64,000 nt of DNA. Source: Carbonatibacter sp965199245. Lineage in GTDB: Bacteria > Pseudomonadota > Alphaproteobacteria > Kiloniellales > Kiloniellaceae. Shown one piece after another: positions 1-9,940 of the stretch (the first letter of the stretch is position 1; each line of letters starts with the position of its first letter). The translations under genes were made by a program, and so were the position numbers. The notes under the pieces are model-generated. The model worked only from the letters and a program-made list of their open reading frames with translations. It was not told where the DNA came from and did not search any database. The stretch lies in the NCBI GenBank assembly GCA_965199245.1, contig CBDAQP010000002.1, forward strand, positions 124,001 through 188,000. Reading direction: 5' to 3'.

Positions 1-2
1 AT

Positions 3-3000
3 GATTCATCAGGAAATATTGATGCCTGGGCCGATGGTACAGAGAGAACTGGCAACTCCGGCAACGATATTGCGAACGCGAGAGCGGGTGATAACCTCAC
101 ACTGTCTGCTGGTCGCGTTTTGATGACTCCTTCCTCTCGCTCTGGTGCTTCTATTGGAATTTTGCGCAGTGGAGCGGGCAGTGCAGGGCGGTTTCTTTTG
201 GCCGATGGCCGGAGTTCTGCGGGCACTTTAACGGGCCGTATCGGAAAAATTCAAAAGCAAGGCAGTCAGGCGGTTGATCTATATGTTCAGAATTTTGGAA
301 GATCTGGAAGCGTAGTGGAAGTTATCGTTGCAGGAGATGCTGTTGTCGATGAGCTTACCATTAACATGACTGTTGCCCATCCGAATGGTTCAAAAGGCAG
401 GGCCACTTTCGGCGGCGATTTAACGATTGAGAACAATGCCACTCTGGACGATGTCGGTACAGCCGGAGATAGTCGCGCTTATCTTGTTTTTAATGGCTCT
501 GCCGATCAGAGGATTCTGGGCAGTGGCCCGGCGAAGATCACCGCCGCCGCAGATGGCGAGGGGACGATTCAGGTTTTGAACGGTGTGAATAACGCCGCAC
601 CGCGTAAGGCGACCTTTGACATAGAGATTGGGGCGAACGACAGACGCCTCAGGCAGTTGACGGTGGGCGACTCGTCGAAGGGCGGTCATGCGATTTTCAA
701 CAGGGGCGTTCATGTTGATCATATTCATGTGATTGCGGGGAATCACAGGAATGAGCGGACGATTGTCGAGTTTCGGGGTGACGTGTCCGGTGAGACCATT
801 AAGCTGACGGATGGACGTCACGTCGTGGGTACAAGTGCGAGAATTGTTAATGCCGGAGCCATATTCAACGCATCAGCTGGTGATATTACAGTTGGTAATA
901 AAATTGTTGGTGGTCGTTCTAATGGTACTTCGCGCGGAGGTGATCTGACCATTATTGGCGGGCGTTCTTCTGGTGGTTCGGCCCGGAACAAAGTCACCTT
1001 TAACAATCGTGTTGGAGCCGGTAATGGCAGGCTGACCAGCATTTTTGTCGGGAGTAATGAGTCTGCGGGTGTTGCTGTTTTCAGAGAGGATATAGACGCC
1101 GGTTTTATTTATATAAGCGGTGGCACGACAGCGGACGAGGCGTCACATGTGACGATTGAAAAGAGTTCGACGATTAAATATAGTGGTTCCATAACAATCA
1201 GCAACAACGCTACTCTGACGATTGGTGGTACGGGCCGTTCTGCGACAGTGAATGACACGGGTCAAACGATCAGGGGTTGGATTGAAGCAGGCGGTGACGG
1301 ACAGGGGACACTGATTGTCGATAACCGGGGTGATGCGGGCACAGGCCGTACCAGTAACAACACAGTCACCTTTAGCAGTTCAGTCGGCTACGATGGGCAA
1401 GCCCTCAAGCAGATCACACTGGACGATGGTCAGACGGTTTTTGAGGGTGCTGTTTATGCCGGAACGATCACGGTCAATTCTGCGGACGGGACGACCTTTA
1501 ACGGTGCCATCTCTGCGACGACCTTCAAATTCGGGGCCAGTGCCACTGCAAACAGCCGTGTGACCTTTGCCGGGACGGCGGCACAGACCATCACCCCTGC
1601 GATCACGACGGATGCCAATAATCAGGGGGCGATCACCATTGCCAACAGAGCCGGTGTGACCTTTGAGGATGATCTGGGCACGGATGCTGCCAGACTGGCC
1701 CGTCTGACCCTGGACACCGGCACCAAAGCGACGCTTGAACAGTCCGGTTACCTTGCCGGTAATGTCACAATCGGCAACGGAGCGACCCTGATTGTCGGTG
1801 ATGCCAGCGGGGTCACCGGCACCAATGGACGCGGGACAGGGGCGACGGACGCGCAAACGATCACGGGCAACATTGTTGCGGGCGATGACGGACAGGGCAA
1901 TCTGGAGATCAGGAACCGCTCGGGCCATGCCACGGGTCGCAAGGTCTCCTTTACGGGGTCGATCGGTGCCGATGATCGCGCCCTGAACAGGATCACGGTT
2001 GCCGATGGGGAAACGACCTTTAACGGTGATGTTTATGCGGGCAACCTGACGATCACCGCGCGCGATGCGACGACCTTCAGGGGGAATGTCAAAGCGGACA
2101 GAGAGTTCGAGCTTGGCAACGGAAGTTCTGTGACCTTTGGCGGGACGGCCGGACAACGGATTACGGGCAATATCACAAGCGCATCGGGGGGCAATTATGG
2201 CACGATCATCATTGCCAACACCCATGCGGATGGTGTGACCTTTGGGGGTCAGCTGGGCGCAAGTGGTCACGGGTTGCGCAGCCTGACCGTGAACGAGGGG
2301 GCCAAGGTGACCTTTACCCGTCCTGTTTATCTGTCGGGAACCCTGAGGCTCAAGACGGGGACGACGATTGCGCTGGGGGATGGCCTGACGAGGCGCGATG
2401 ATGCAACGCGGGCCTTTGTGACGGTCGGGGACTATGCCTTTGAGGGGGACTTTACGGAGGCGAACAGGGTCAGATTGATTTTGCCGCTGTCCTTGACCAG
2501 CGGAACGCAGAAGGTGTTCAGTGCGCATGACACCCTGGACGAGGAGAAGTTCAGCTTTGCGGGCAATAACCTTGTCAACTACAGTTATGACTTTGATGAT
2601 GACGGCACTGATGTCACTGTGAAGGAGAAGGGTTCTGATGCCGGGAATGAGGGCAATCAGGGCGACGGGTCTGGTGGTGGCGGCCCCGATGTGAAGGAGG
2701 TCGCAGGTAAGGATAAGGATGCGGATAGGGATGCTGATAAGGATGCCGATGCCGGGGATGAGGGCAATCAGGGCGACGGGTCTGGTGGTGGCGGCCCCGA
2801 TGTGAAGGAGGTCGCAGGTAAGGATAAGGATGCGGATAGGGATGCTGATAAGGATGCCGATGCCGGGGATGAGGGCAATCAGGGTGACGGGTCTGGTGGT
2901 GGTGACACCGATGTGAAGGAGGTCGCAGGTAAGGATAAGGATGCGGATAGGGATGTGCCGCTGAACCTTAAGTCGGGGGGCGACGGGTCTGGTAGTGACG

Positions 3001-4286
3001 ACACCGATGTGAAGGATGTCGCTGGTAAGGATGTCGATGATAAAGATGCGGATAGGGATGTTGATGTTGCGGATAAGGGCCTTAGTCGCCCCATTGCCCT
3101 TATGACGCCGAATGCGGTTGGCTTTAAGTCGGCGGGGGAGGTGTCGTCGAAGCTGGGCGTGTCTCTGTCTGAAGCTACTGTTCTTTTGGCGGCGGCGGAT
3201 GTTGCGAAGGATTTACCGGCGAACGACCCTGTGAAGAAGATTCTCGAGGAGGCGACCCGGGCGGGGAATGAGGCGCAGGTCAGGCGTCTTGCGGCCCAGC
3301 TCACGCCGCAGATGACCGCGCTGGGCGGGGCGACGGCGGCGGTGGTCTCGACGGGGAGACAGGTGGCGGGTCTATTGTCCGACCGTCTTGCTCTGCAGCG
3401 CGGAGGGGACAGCCAGAGCGGATTTGTGCAGAGCGGATTTGCGACCGGGGGCGAGGGGCTGGACAGGGCTTTCTGGCTCAAGCCGTTTGGCAGTCGGGGC
3501 AAACAGGCGAAGGACAAAAAACAGAGGATTGACGGTTATGACACCTCTGCACGGGGCCTTGCGGTGGGTGTGGATGCGCCTGTGGGGGAACGGGGTCGTG
3601 TGGGGACGGCTCTGGCCTATAGCACCAGCCGGATGACGGGCAAGGGTGTTGGCGAGGACAAGACGGATGTCAGGAGCTGGCAGGTTTCTGTTTACGGGGA
3701 TTACAGCACGGGGCGTTATTATGTGGACGGTCAGGTGGGCGTCGGGCGCAACGATGTGAGCACGACCTCGCGTGTGGCGGTCTTGACGCGCAAGTCGGCC
3801 TATGACACGACCAGCCTGACGGCCTCTGTGGGGGGTGGTGTGCCGCTGAGCCTTGATGCAAGCACGACGCTGACCCCGACGGCGGGTCTGTCGTGGACGC
3901 GTGTGGGATCGGCGCGTTATACCACGACGGGGGCGTTGAGCCTGAACCAGAAGATCACAGTGGGGTCGATTGATGCGGTTGTGGGGACGCTGGGCACCCG
4001 CCTACACAAAGAGATCACCCGGGGGAATGGCACCCTTGTTCCCGTGGCGCGTGTGGGGCTGTCCTATGACTTTGCGGGGGATCAAACGACGGCGCGCGGC
4101 CGGTTCACCGGCGGTGGCAACCGCTTTACGGTCAAGGGGGCGAAGGTCAGGAAGCTGTCAGGCACCGCAGGGGTGGGCCTGAGCTATAATGCCCCGCGCT
4201 GGTCAATCGGGGCGGACTATGACCTGAGTGCCCGCCCCGGCTACACGGGCCACAGTGCCCGCCTGAATGCCAGGGTCAAGTTCTGA
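3..4286 (+). CDS. Autotransporter outer-membrane protein, 5' end outside the window
   Basis: The reading frame is open from base 3, so the gene begins upstream; the ATG at 120 is an internal Met. About 1427 residues are visible. The long passenger is rich in Gly, Thr, Asn and Val. It has four or five imperfect units built around segments such as VTFSSSVG or VSFTGSIGADDRAL followed by an ITVADGETTF-like strand, as expected for a right-handed beta helix and reminiscent of rickettsial OmpB/Sca passengers. A low-complexity Asp/Lys/Gly linker follows (about 2635-3075). The last ~270 residues, from FWLKPFGSRG to the terminal RLNARVKF, form the C-terminal autotransporter beta-barrel with its final Phe. 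The passenger is probably displayed at the cell surface. Its function, such as adhesion or surface layer, is not evident. A strong terminator follows. Confidence 0.9.
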   Translation, partial: DSSGNIDAWADGTERTGNSGNDIANARAGDNLTLSAGRVLMTPSSRSGASIGILRSGAGSAGRFLLADGRSSAGTLTGRIGKIQKQGSQAVDLYVQNFGRSGSVVEVIVAGDAVVDELTINMTVAHPNGSKGRATFGGDLTIENNATLDDVGTAGDSRAYLVFNGSADQRILGSGPAKITAAADGEGTIQVLNGVNNAAPRKATFDIEIGANDRRLRQLTVGDSSKGGHAIFNRGVHVDHIHVIAGNHRNERTIVEFRGDVSGETIKLTDGRHVVGTSARIVNAGAIFNASAGDITVGNKIVGGRSNGTSRGGDLTIIGGRSSGGSARNKVTFNNRVGAGNGRLTSIFVGSNESAGVAVFREDIDAGFIYISGGTTADEASHVTIEKSSTIKYSGSITISNNATLTIGGTGRSATVNDTGQTIRGWIEAGGDGQGTLIVDNRGDAGTGRTSNNTVTFSSSVGYDGQALKQITLDDGQTVFEGAVYAGTITVNSADGTTFNGAISATTFKFGASATANSRVTFAGTAAQTITPAITTDANNQGAITIANRAGVTFEDDLGTDAARLARLTLDTGTKATLEQSGYLAGNVTIGNGATLIVGDASGVTGTNGRGTGATDAQTITGNIVAGDDGQGNLEIRNRSGHATGRKVSFTGSIGADDRALNRITVADGETTFNGDVYAGNLTITARDATTFRGNVKADREFELGNGSSVTFGGTAGQRITGNITSASGGNYGTIIIANTHADGVTFGGQLGASGHGLRSLTVNEGAKVTFTRPVYLSGTLRLKTGTTIALGDGLTRRDDATRAFVTVGDYAFEGDFTEANRVRLILPLSLTSGTQKVFSAHDTLDEEKFSFAGNNLVNYSYDFDDDGTDVTVKEKGSDAGNEGNQGDGSGGGGPDVKEVAGKDKDADRDADKDADAGDEGNQGDGSGGGGPDVKEVAGKDKDADRDADKDADAGDEGNQGDGSGGGDTDVKEVAGKDKDADRDVPLNLKSGGDGSGSDDTDVKDVAGKDVDDKDADRDVDVADKGLSRPIALMTPNAVGFKSAGEVSSKLGVSLSEATVLLAAADVAKDLPANDPVKKILEEATRAGNEAQVRRLAAQLTPQMTALGGATAAVVSTGRQVAGLLSDRLALQRGGDSQSGFVQSGFATGGEGLDRAFWLKPFGSRGKQAKDKKQRIDGYDTSARGLAVGVDAPVGERGRVGTALAYSTSRMTGKGVGEDKTDVRSWQVSVYGDYSTGRYYVDGQVGVGRNDVSTTSRVAVLTRKSAYDTTSLTASVGGGVPLSLDASTTLTPTAGLSWTRVGSARYTTTGALSLNQKITVGSIDAVVGTLGTRLHKEITRGNGTLVPVARVGLSYDFAGDQTTARGRFTGGGNRFTVKGAKVRKLSGTAGVGLSYNAPRWSIGADYDLSARPGYTGHSARLNARVKF
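2651..3070 (+). repeat. 111-bp in-frame tandem repeats (37-aa units) in the autotransporter linker
   Basis: Copies begin at 2651, 2762 and 2873 (period 111 bp). The first two are nearly identical, the third diverges near its end, and a partial degenerate copy follows from about 2981. Each unit encodes GNQGDGSGGGGPDVKEVAGK and then a run of alternating Lys/Asp/Ala residues. Near identity of the first two copies implies recent duplication. The unit lies between passenger and barrel, so copy number would change linker length without breaking frame. Confidence 0.9.
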
Positions 4287-4316
4287 CCTACCCTGTGAAC
4301 TTGACCCAGCGGCAGC

Positions 4317-4350
4317 CCCGAAAGGCAACAGCCTTTCGGGGTTCTGTTTG
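4317..4350 (+). terminator. Intrinsic terminator after the autotransporter gene
   Basis: A perfect 10-bp stem (CCCCGAAAGG at 4317-4326 with CCTTTCGGGG at 4333-4342) and a 6-nt loop are followed by TTCTGTTTGT. It lies 31 bp after the autotransporter stop. A second 11-bp inverted repeat (4274-4284 with 4298-4308) spans the stop codon itself and could stabilise the mRNA 3' end. Confidence 0.75.
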
Positions 4351-4670
4351 TCCGGCGGGGTGCTGTCTGACCGAAATTCCCGAGCGTGTGTTCAAGGCCG
4401 AATAGTTTTCGGTTGGAGTTTTCGGTTGGAATTTTCGTGGGCATGACCGCAGGCCACGTTCCGCGATCTTCAAATGGACACCCGCATTCCCATGTCCGGA
4501 CAGATTGTCTATGCCAGCCCGGTGCCTGCGCCTTGGCAACGCAATACGGAAGAAGAGCGCGACGCGTGGCAAGACAGCCAGCGATATTTGTCCGGACAAA
4601 GGCCCGGCAAATTGAGGTCTTCTACATTTTCAAATGACGAATTTTAAATTATTTGAAGTCGCCGTGGTGG
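4351..4670. other. Non-coding stretch between the autotransporter gene and the ppk1 promoter
   Basis: I see no credible gene here. Short frames lack ribosome-binding sites and family features. The stretch contains a tandem TTTTCGGTTGGA motif near 4405-4430. It also has two copies of the perfect palindrome TGTCCGGACA, at 4493-4502 and 4589-4598. Confidence 0.5.
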
Positions 4671-4699
4671 GTGACAGAAAAGCGTAACAGTTATATGAT
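4671..4699 (+). promoter_or_regulatory. Sigma70-like promoter for ppk1-pyk
   Basis: A -35 element GTGACA (4671-4676) and a -10 element TATGAT (4694-4699) are separated by exactly 17 bp. Each matches the consensus at 5 of 6 positions. Transcription would start near 4706, about 30 nt before the ppk1 ATG. Confidence 0.55.
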
Positions 4700-4735
4700 A
4701 GAGGGCGGAGAATAAAAGTCAAATGAGGCGAGGGC

Positions 4736-6958
4736 ATGAGTGAGGGCACAGGAAAAACGGGGACAACGGTACAGCGGGGGGCTGTGCGGCGGCGGAAAAA
4801 GCCGGTGGCGGCGGAACTGGATGGGGCGGCCTTGTTAGCGGAAAAGTTGCCACAGCGTTTTATCAATCGGGAGCTGTCCTGGCTGGCCTTTAACACGCGG
4901 GTGTTGGAGGAGGCCCGCAATCCGCAGCATCCTTTGTTGGAGCGGTTGCGTTTTATTTCCATTTCGGCGAGCAACCTCGATGAATTTTATATGGTGCGGG
5001 CTGCAGGTTTGAAGGGGCAGGTGGCGGCGGGGGTGACAACGCCGAGTCTGGATGGCTTGACCCCGGCGGGACAGTTGGCCGCGATTACAAAGACCGCGCG
5101 CGACTTGATGGCGGAACAGCAGGCGACCTTGCAGGATTTGCTGGCGGAGTTGCGGGGGAAGTCTATTGCCTTGCTCGATGTTTCGGAATTGAACGCGGCA
5201 GATCGCGTTTGGCTGGAAAACTGGTTTGTGGCCCAGGTTTATCCGGCTCTGACGCCCCTGGCGGTTGATCCGGCCCATCCTTTTCCCTTTATTCCGAACA
5301 AGGGACTGGTTTTAGCCCTTGAATTGCTGTCCACTCGCGATGGTAAGTCCATGAAAGGGCTGTTGCCTATTCCGCATAATATTCGTCGCTTTGTTCAGTT
5401 GCCGGGCGACGACCAACGCTTTTTGCGCCTGGAAACGGTGGTGCGGTTGTTTTTGGATCGGCTCTTTCCCGGTTTTGAACTATTGGGTGATGGGCTGTTT
5501 CGCATTATTCGCGACTCAGATGTCGAGGTGGACGAAGAAGCCGAAGATCTGGTGCGAACCTTTGAAACCATGTTGCGGCGGCGGCGGCGCGGGTCGGTGA
5601 TCCGGTTGCAGCTGGATGCGGGGATGGCGCAAAGCCTGCGGGATTTCATTGTTAAACAGCTCGACGCCGAAGAAAGCGACGTTTTTGTATTGGATGGGAT
5701 GCTGGGTCTGGCGGATTTATCGCAGATGATTGTTCCGACGCGCCATGATTTACTGTTTGAGGGCTACAGCCCCCGCTTTCCCGAACGGATTAAGGATTTT
5801 GGCGGCGATTGCTTTGCCGCAATCCGGGCCAAGGATTTTATTGTTCATCACCCGTATGAAAGTTTCGATGTGGTGGTGCAGTTCCTGCGTCAGGCGGCGC
5901 GTGACCCGGATGTCATTGCCATCAAACAGACGCTCTATCGCACATCGAACGACTCCCCGATTATTCACGCACTCAAAGACGCGGCAGAGGCCGGAAAGTC
6001 TGTGACGGCGCTGGTTGAATTAAAAGCCCGCTTTGACGAAGAAGCCAATATTCGCTGGGCGCAGGATTTGGAGCGTGCGGGCGTTCAGGTTGTTTACGGC
6101 TTTGTCGATTTGAAAACCCATTCCAAAATTTCCATCGTGGTGCGGCGCGATGTCGATCATATGCGCACCTATGTCCACTTTGGGACGGGAAATTATCACC
6201 CTGTGACTGCGAAAATTTATACGGATTTGAGCTATTTTACCTGTGATCCGGCTTTGGGGCGTGATGCGACGTCCCTGTTTAACTATACAACGGGCTATGC
6301 TCTGCCGCACGGGATGGAAAAGCTCCAATACGCCCCCGATACCCTGCGTCAATGCCTGATGCGCGATATTGAAACAGAAATGGAACAGGCCCGGGCGGGG
6401 CGACCGGCGGCGATCTGGTTCAAAACCAATTCACTGGTTGATCCACAGATTATCGATGCGCTCTATGCCGCCAGCAATGTCGGGGTTGAGATTGAAGTTG
6501 TTGCACGCGGAATTTGTTGCCTGCGCGCCGGGGTTGCGGGGCTGTCGGAAAATATTCGGGTGCGCAGTATCGTGGGGCGGTTTTTGGAACACAGCCGGAT
6601 CTATTGTTTTGGCAACGGGCGGGACTTGCCATCACCACAGGCCCGGGTTTATATTTCATCTGCCGATTTGATGCCGCGTAACCTTGATCGGCGTGTGGAA
6701 ACGATGGTGCCGATTGAAAACGAAACAGTGAGAAAACAAGTGCTCAATCAGGTCATGCACGCCAATTTGCATGACGAGGCACAGAGTTGGATCATGCAAC
6801 CCGATGGACAGTTCAAACGTGTTCAGCCGGTGGGCGAGGGCTTTTCTGCGCATCGCTTTTTCATGACGAACCCCAGTCTGTCCGGACGGGGAAAATCCTT
6901 GAAAAAGGCCGTGACCCGTCGTCGGTCTGCAACCCGAATCTTGTCCAAGGAAAAATGA
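4736..6958 (+). CDS. ppk1: Polyphosphate kinase 1
   Basis: This cytoplasmic or membrane-associated enzyme reversibly polymerises the gamma-phosphate of ATP into inorganic polyphosphate. The protein is 740 aa, normal for PPK1. The N-terminal domain opens with RFINRELSWLAFNTRVLEEA, a family signature. The two phospholipase-D-like catalytic domains carry the KTHSK motif (His462, equivalent to the phosphorylated His of E. coli PPK) and FLEHSRIY (His619). HFGTGNYHPVTAKIYTD between them is also diagnostic. The ATG at 4736 follows a GAGGCGAGGG ribosome-binding site. The tail is strongly basic. The stop overlaps the pyk start by 4 bp (ATGA), so translation is probably coupled. No ppx exopolyphosphatase gene is adjacent. 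Confidence 0.97.
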   Translation: MSEGTGKTGTTVQRGAVRRRKKPVAAELDGAALLAEKLPQRFINRELSWLAFNTRVLEEARNPQHPLLERLRFISISASNLDEFYMVRAAGLKGQVAAGVTTPSLDGLTPAGQLAAITKTARDLMAEQQATLQDLLAELRGKSIALLDVSELNAADRVWLENWFVAQVYPALTPLAVDPAHPFPFIPNKGLVLALELLSTRDGKSMKGLLPIPHNIRRFVQLPGDDQRFLRLETVVRLFLDRLFPGFELLGDGLFRIIRDSDVEVDEEAEDLVRTFETMLRRRRRGSVIRLQLDAGMAQSLRDFIVKQLDAEESDVFVLDGMLGLADLSQMIVPTRHDLLFEGYSPRFPERIKDFGGDCFAAIRAKDFIVHHPYESFDVVVQFLRQAARDPDVIAIKQTLYRTSNDSPIIHALKDAAEAGKSVTALVELKARFDEEANIRWAQDLERAGVQVVYGFVDLKTHSKISIVVRRDVDHMRTYVHFGTGNYHPVTAKIYTDLSYFTCDPALGRDATSLFNYTTGYALPHGMEKLQYAPDTLRQCLMRDIETEMEQARAGRPAAIWFKTNSLVDPQIIDALYAASNVGVEIEVVARGICCLRAGVAGLSENIRVRSIVGRFLEHSRIYCFGNGRDLPSPQARVYISSADLMPRNLDRRVETMVPIENETVRKQVLNQVMHANLHDEAQSWIMQPDGQFKRVQPVGEGFSAHRFFMTNPSLSGRGKSLKKAVTRRRSATRILSKEK

Positions 6959-8397
6959 TGAAAAGAGAACGTCTTTGCCGTATTGTCGCCACTGTCGGGC
7001 CAGCGAGTGGGGATAAAAACACTATCAAGGCCCTGTTCGAGGCCGGGGTTGATACTTTTCGGCTAAATTTTTCTCATGGCTCCCACGCTGATCACAAGGC
7101 CCGCTATGACATGATTAGACAAGTCGAGTCTGATGCAGGTCGCCCCATCGCGGTTTTGATGGATTTACAGGGGCCGAAACTGCGTGTCGGGCGGTTTGAA
7201 CAGGGGCGGGTGGTTCTGAAAAAGGGACAATCCTTTCAACTGGACATGGTGGAAAAACCGGGGGATGGCACCCGCGTTTGCTTGCCCCATGCCGAAATTT
7301 TCGCGGCCCTTTCCCCCGATGCGGAACTGTTGCTGGATGATGGACGCTTGCGCCTGCGGGTTGTGTCGGTGGCGGGAACACTGGCGCGGACAGAGGTTCT
7401 GGTTGGTGGCCCCCTGTCGGACAACAAGGGGGTGAATGTCCCGGGGACGGTTCTGCCACTGTCGGCTTTGACAGAAAAAGATCTCGCAGATCTGGAATTT
7501 GGCCTTGAACTGGGGTGTGACTGGTGCGCCTTGTCCTTTGTCCAGCGACCCGAGGATATTCTGCAAGCCCGTGCTCTCATTCGCGGGCGGGCGGGTATTT
7601 TGGCAAAGCTGGAAAAGCCGTCTGCCATTGATGCCTTGGCGGATATTGTTGCGGTCAGTGATGCGGTGATGGTGGCGCGGGGGGATCTGGGGGTTGAATT
7701 GCCGCCGGAAAATGTGCCTGTGTTGCAAAAACGCATTGTGTCGCTTTGTCGTAGCCTGGGCAAACCTGTTGTGGTTGCAACCCAGATGCTCGAAAGCATG
7801 ATTTCCGCGCCGACGCCGACGCGGGCCGAAGCCTCCGACGTGGCGACGGCGGTTTATGACGGGGCGGATGCGGTGATGCTGTCCGCAGAATCTGCCGCCG
7901 GAGATTTTCCGGTCGAAGCCGTGACCATGATGAACAGGATTATCCACCGGATTGAGCAAGACCCCCTCTATCGTCGGCTGATCCGTGTTGAGGACTCAGG
8001 CGGACAGACCGATACCTCTGATGCTATTTCCCGTGCCTCTTGCGATGTGGCTCAGCAGATCGGTGCGCGGGCTATTGTGACCTTCACCACGACCGGAAGC
8101 ACGGCGTGGCGCGTGGTGCGTCGCCGTCCGCAAACCCCCGTGCTGGGCCTGACCCCGGATGTGCGCATTGCCCGGCGTATGGCATTGAGCTGGGGTATTC
8201 ATGCAGTCCATACGCGCGATGTTGACTCCTTTGCCGAAATGACGGGCAAGGCCACGCGCATTTCCCGGCGCGAAGGATTTGCACAGGATGGGGAGTCTAT
8301 TGTTGTAACGGCCGGAATTCCCTTTGGCACACCTGGGGCAACGAACAATTTGCGTGTCGTGGTCGTGGGGGATTACGACAAAGACAAAAAAGCATGA
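6955..8397 (+). CDS. pyk: Pyruvate kinase
   Basis: The enzyme transfers phosphate from phosphoenolpyruvate to ADP in the last step of glycolysis. The protein is 480 aa. The N-terminus reads CRIVATVGPASG and RLNFSHGSHADH, and MDLQGPKLRVG follows. The core contains AKLEKPSAIDAL, then the MVARGDLGVELP active-site block, then VATQMLESMI with PTRAEASDVATAVYDGADAV, all standard for the family. The C-terminal allosteric domain is present. The frame extends further upstream, but the ATG at 6955 has an AAGGA site just before it and forms an ATGA overlap with ppk1. A second ATG at 6958 is equally possible. The pairing with ppk1 puts two ATP/phosphoryl-transfer enzymes in one transcript. Confidence 0.96.
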   Translation: MMKRERLCRIVATVGPASGDKNTIKALFEAGVDTFRLNFSHGSHADHKARYDMIRQVESDAGRPIAVLMDLQGPKLRVGRFEQGRVVLKKGQSFQLDMVEKPGDGTRVCLPHAEIFAALSPDAELLLDDGRLRLRVVSVAGTLARTEVLVGGPLSDNKGVNVPGTVLPLSALTEKDLADLEFGLELGCDWCALSFVQRPEDILQARALIRGRAGILAKLEKPSAIDALADIVAVSDAVMVARGDLGVELPPENVPVLQKRIVSLCRSLGKPVVVATQMLESMISAPTPTRAEASDVATAVYDGADAVMLSAESAAGDFPVEAVTMMNRIIHRIEQDPLYRRLIRVEDSGGQTDTSDAISRASCDVAQQIGARAIVTFTTTGSTAWRVVRRRPQTPVLGLTPDVRIARRMALSWGIHAVHTRDVDSFAEMTGKATRISRREGFAQDGESIVVTAGIPFGTPGATNNLRVVVVGDYDKDKKA

Positions 8398-8519
8398 TGA
8401 AGAGGGGCCTCATTGGACTTTTCATTTGGGGATCTGCGCGTTATTGTGGGGGCCTTCGTCGAGAGAGTAGGCGATCGTTCGTCGCCAGTCTTTGTGTGGG
8501 AAAATCGAGTAGGAAAAAA

Positions 8520-9935
8520 ATGACACACCGCACCCTTTTTCAAAAAATCTGGGATGACCACGTTGTCCATCAGCAAGATGACGGTACTTGTTTGCTCTAT
8601 ATTGATCGCCATCTGGTTCACGAAGTCACCAGCCCGCAGGCGTTTGAGGGCTTGCGCCTTGCAGGGCGCGCAGTGCGCTGTCCGGCGCGGACACTCGCCG
8701 TTCCGGATCACAATGTGCCGACCTCTGATCGGGCAAAGGGCATTGCTGACGAAGAAAGCCGCATTCAGGTTGAAACGCTGGAAAAAAACTGCACGGATTT
8801 TGGGGTGCAGCTGTTCGGGATGACGGATCGGCGTCAGGGGGTTGTCCATATTGTCGGGCCAGAGCAGGGCTTTACTCTGCCGGGAATGACAATCGTTTGC
8901 GGGGACAGCCACACCGCGACGCACGGTGCCTTTGGATCCCTGGCCTTTGGCATTGGAACATCCGAGGTTGAGCACGTCTTGGCGACTCAGACCCTGATTC
9001 AAAAACCTGCACAGTCCATGCGGATCACGGTTGAGGGTGATCTACCCGTCGGGGTCACGGCCAAGGATATGATTTTGCATATTATTGGCGTCATTGGCAC
9101 TGCCGGGGGAACGGGCTATGTGATTGAATATGCGGGACAGGCGGTGCGAAACCTGTCGATGGAAGGCCGGATGACGGTTTGTAATATGTCGATTGAGGCT
9201 GGTGCGCGTGCAGGTCTTGTTGCTCCCGATCAGACGACCTTTGACTATATCAAGGGGCGTCCCATGGCCCCGCAGGGGGGGGCGTGGGATCAGGCCCTTG
9301 CCTATTGGTCGTCCTTGCCCTCTGACGAGGGTGCGCGCTATGACCGCGAAGTTGTCATTGCGGCGGCGGATATTGAACCCCAATATACATGGGGAACCTC
9401 GCCAGAGGACGTTATTTCCATTTCTGCCACTGTGCCTGCGCCGTCTGATGGGCGCGATGACAACAAAAAATCGGCCATTGCACGTTCGCTGGATTATATG
9501 GGCCTGACCCCCGGGATGCGGGCCGAAGACATCAGGGTTGATAAGGTTTTTATTGGTTCCTGTACCAACGGACGGATCGAAGATCTGCGCCAGGTCGCAG
9601 ACATTGCCCGGGGGCGGAAGGTTGCCCCGGGTGTTTATGCCATGGTTGTTCCCGGATCCGGCCTGGTCAAGGCACAGGCAGAGCGCGAAGGTTTGGACAA
9701 AATCTTGACAGAGGCAGGATTTGACTGGCGCGAACCGGGCTGTTCGATGTGTCTGGCGATGAATGCCGACCGTCTGAGTCCGGGGGAACGCTGTGCCTCG
9801 ACCTCTAACCGCAATTTCGAAGGCCGTCAGGGCCGGGGGGGGCGCACCCACCTTGTCAGCCCCGGCATGGCGGCAGCGGCGGCGATTGCGGGCCATATTG
9901 ATGATGTGCGCAAGTACGCTGGAGCAGGAGATTAA
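8520..9935 (+). CDS. leuC: 3-isopropylmalate dehydratase large subunit
   Basis: With LeuD this [4Fe-4S] enzyme isomerises 2-isopropylmalate to 3-isopropylmalate in leucine synthesis. The protein is 471 aa. Family marks are YIDRHLVHEVTSPQAFEGL near the N-terminus, CGDSHTATHGAFGSLAFGIG, GSCTNGRIEDLR with a cluster cysteine, and EPGCSMCLAMN with two more. The frame is open further upstream, but the ATG at 8520 is preceded by GTAGGAAAAAA and gives the usual N-terminus (MTHRTLFQKIW). Between the pyk stop and this ATG lie 122 bp in which I see no convincing promoter. leuD follows after 5 bp. Confidence 0.97.
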   Translation: MTHRTLFQKIWDDHVVHQQDDGTCLLYIDRHLVHEVTSPQAFEGLRLAGRAVRCPARTLAVPDHNVPTSDRAKGIADEESRIQVETLEKNCTDFGVQLFGMTDRRQGVVHIVGPEQGFTLPGMTIVCGDSHTATHGAFGSLAFGIGTSEVEHVLATQTLIQKPAQSMRITVEGDLPVGVTAKDMILHIIGVIGTAGGTGYVIEYAGQAVRNLSMEGRMTVCNMSIEAGARAGLVAPDQTTFDYIKGRPMAPQGGAWDQALAYWSSLPSDEGARYDREVVIAAADIEPQYTWGTSPEDVISISATVPAPSDGRDDNKKSAIARSLDYMGLTPGMRAEDIRVDKVFIGSCTNGRIEDLRQVADIARGRKVAPGVYAMVVPGSGLVKAQAEREGLDKILTEAGFDWREPGCSMCLAMNADRLSPGERCASTSNRNFEGRQGRGGRTHLVSPGMAAAAAIAGHIDDVRKYAGAGD

Positions 9936-9940
9936 AAACA

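Noticed and set aside
1380..2528. A 382-codon minus-strand frame inside the autotransporter gene
   Set aside because: It shadows the repetitive passenger and is Arg/Pro-rich without motifs.
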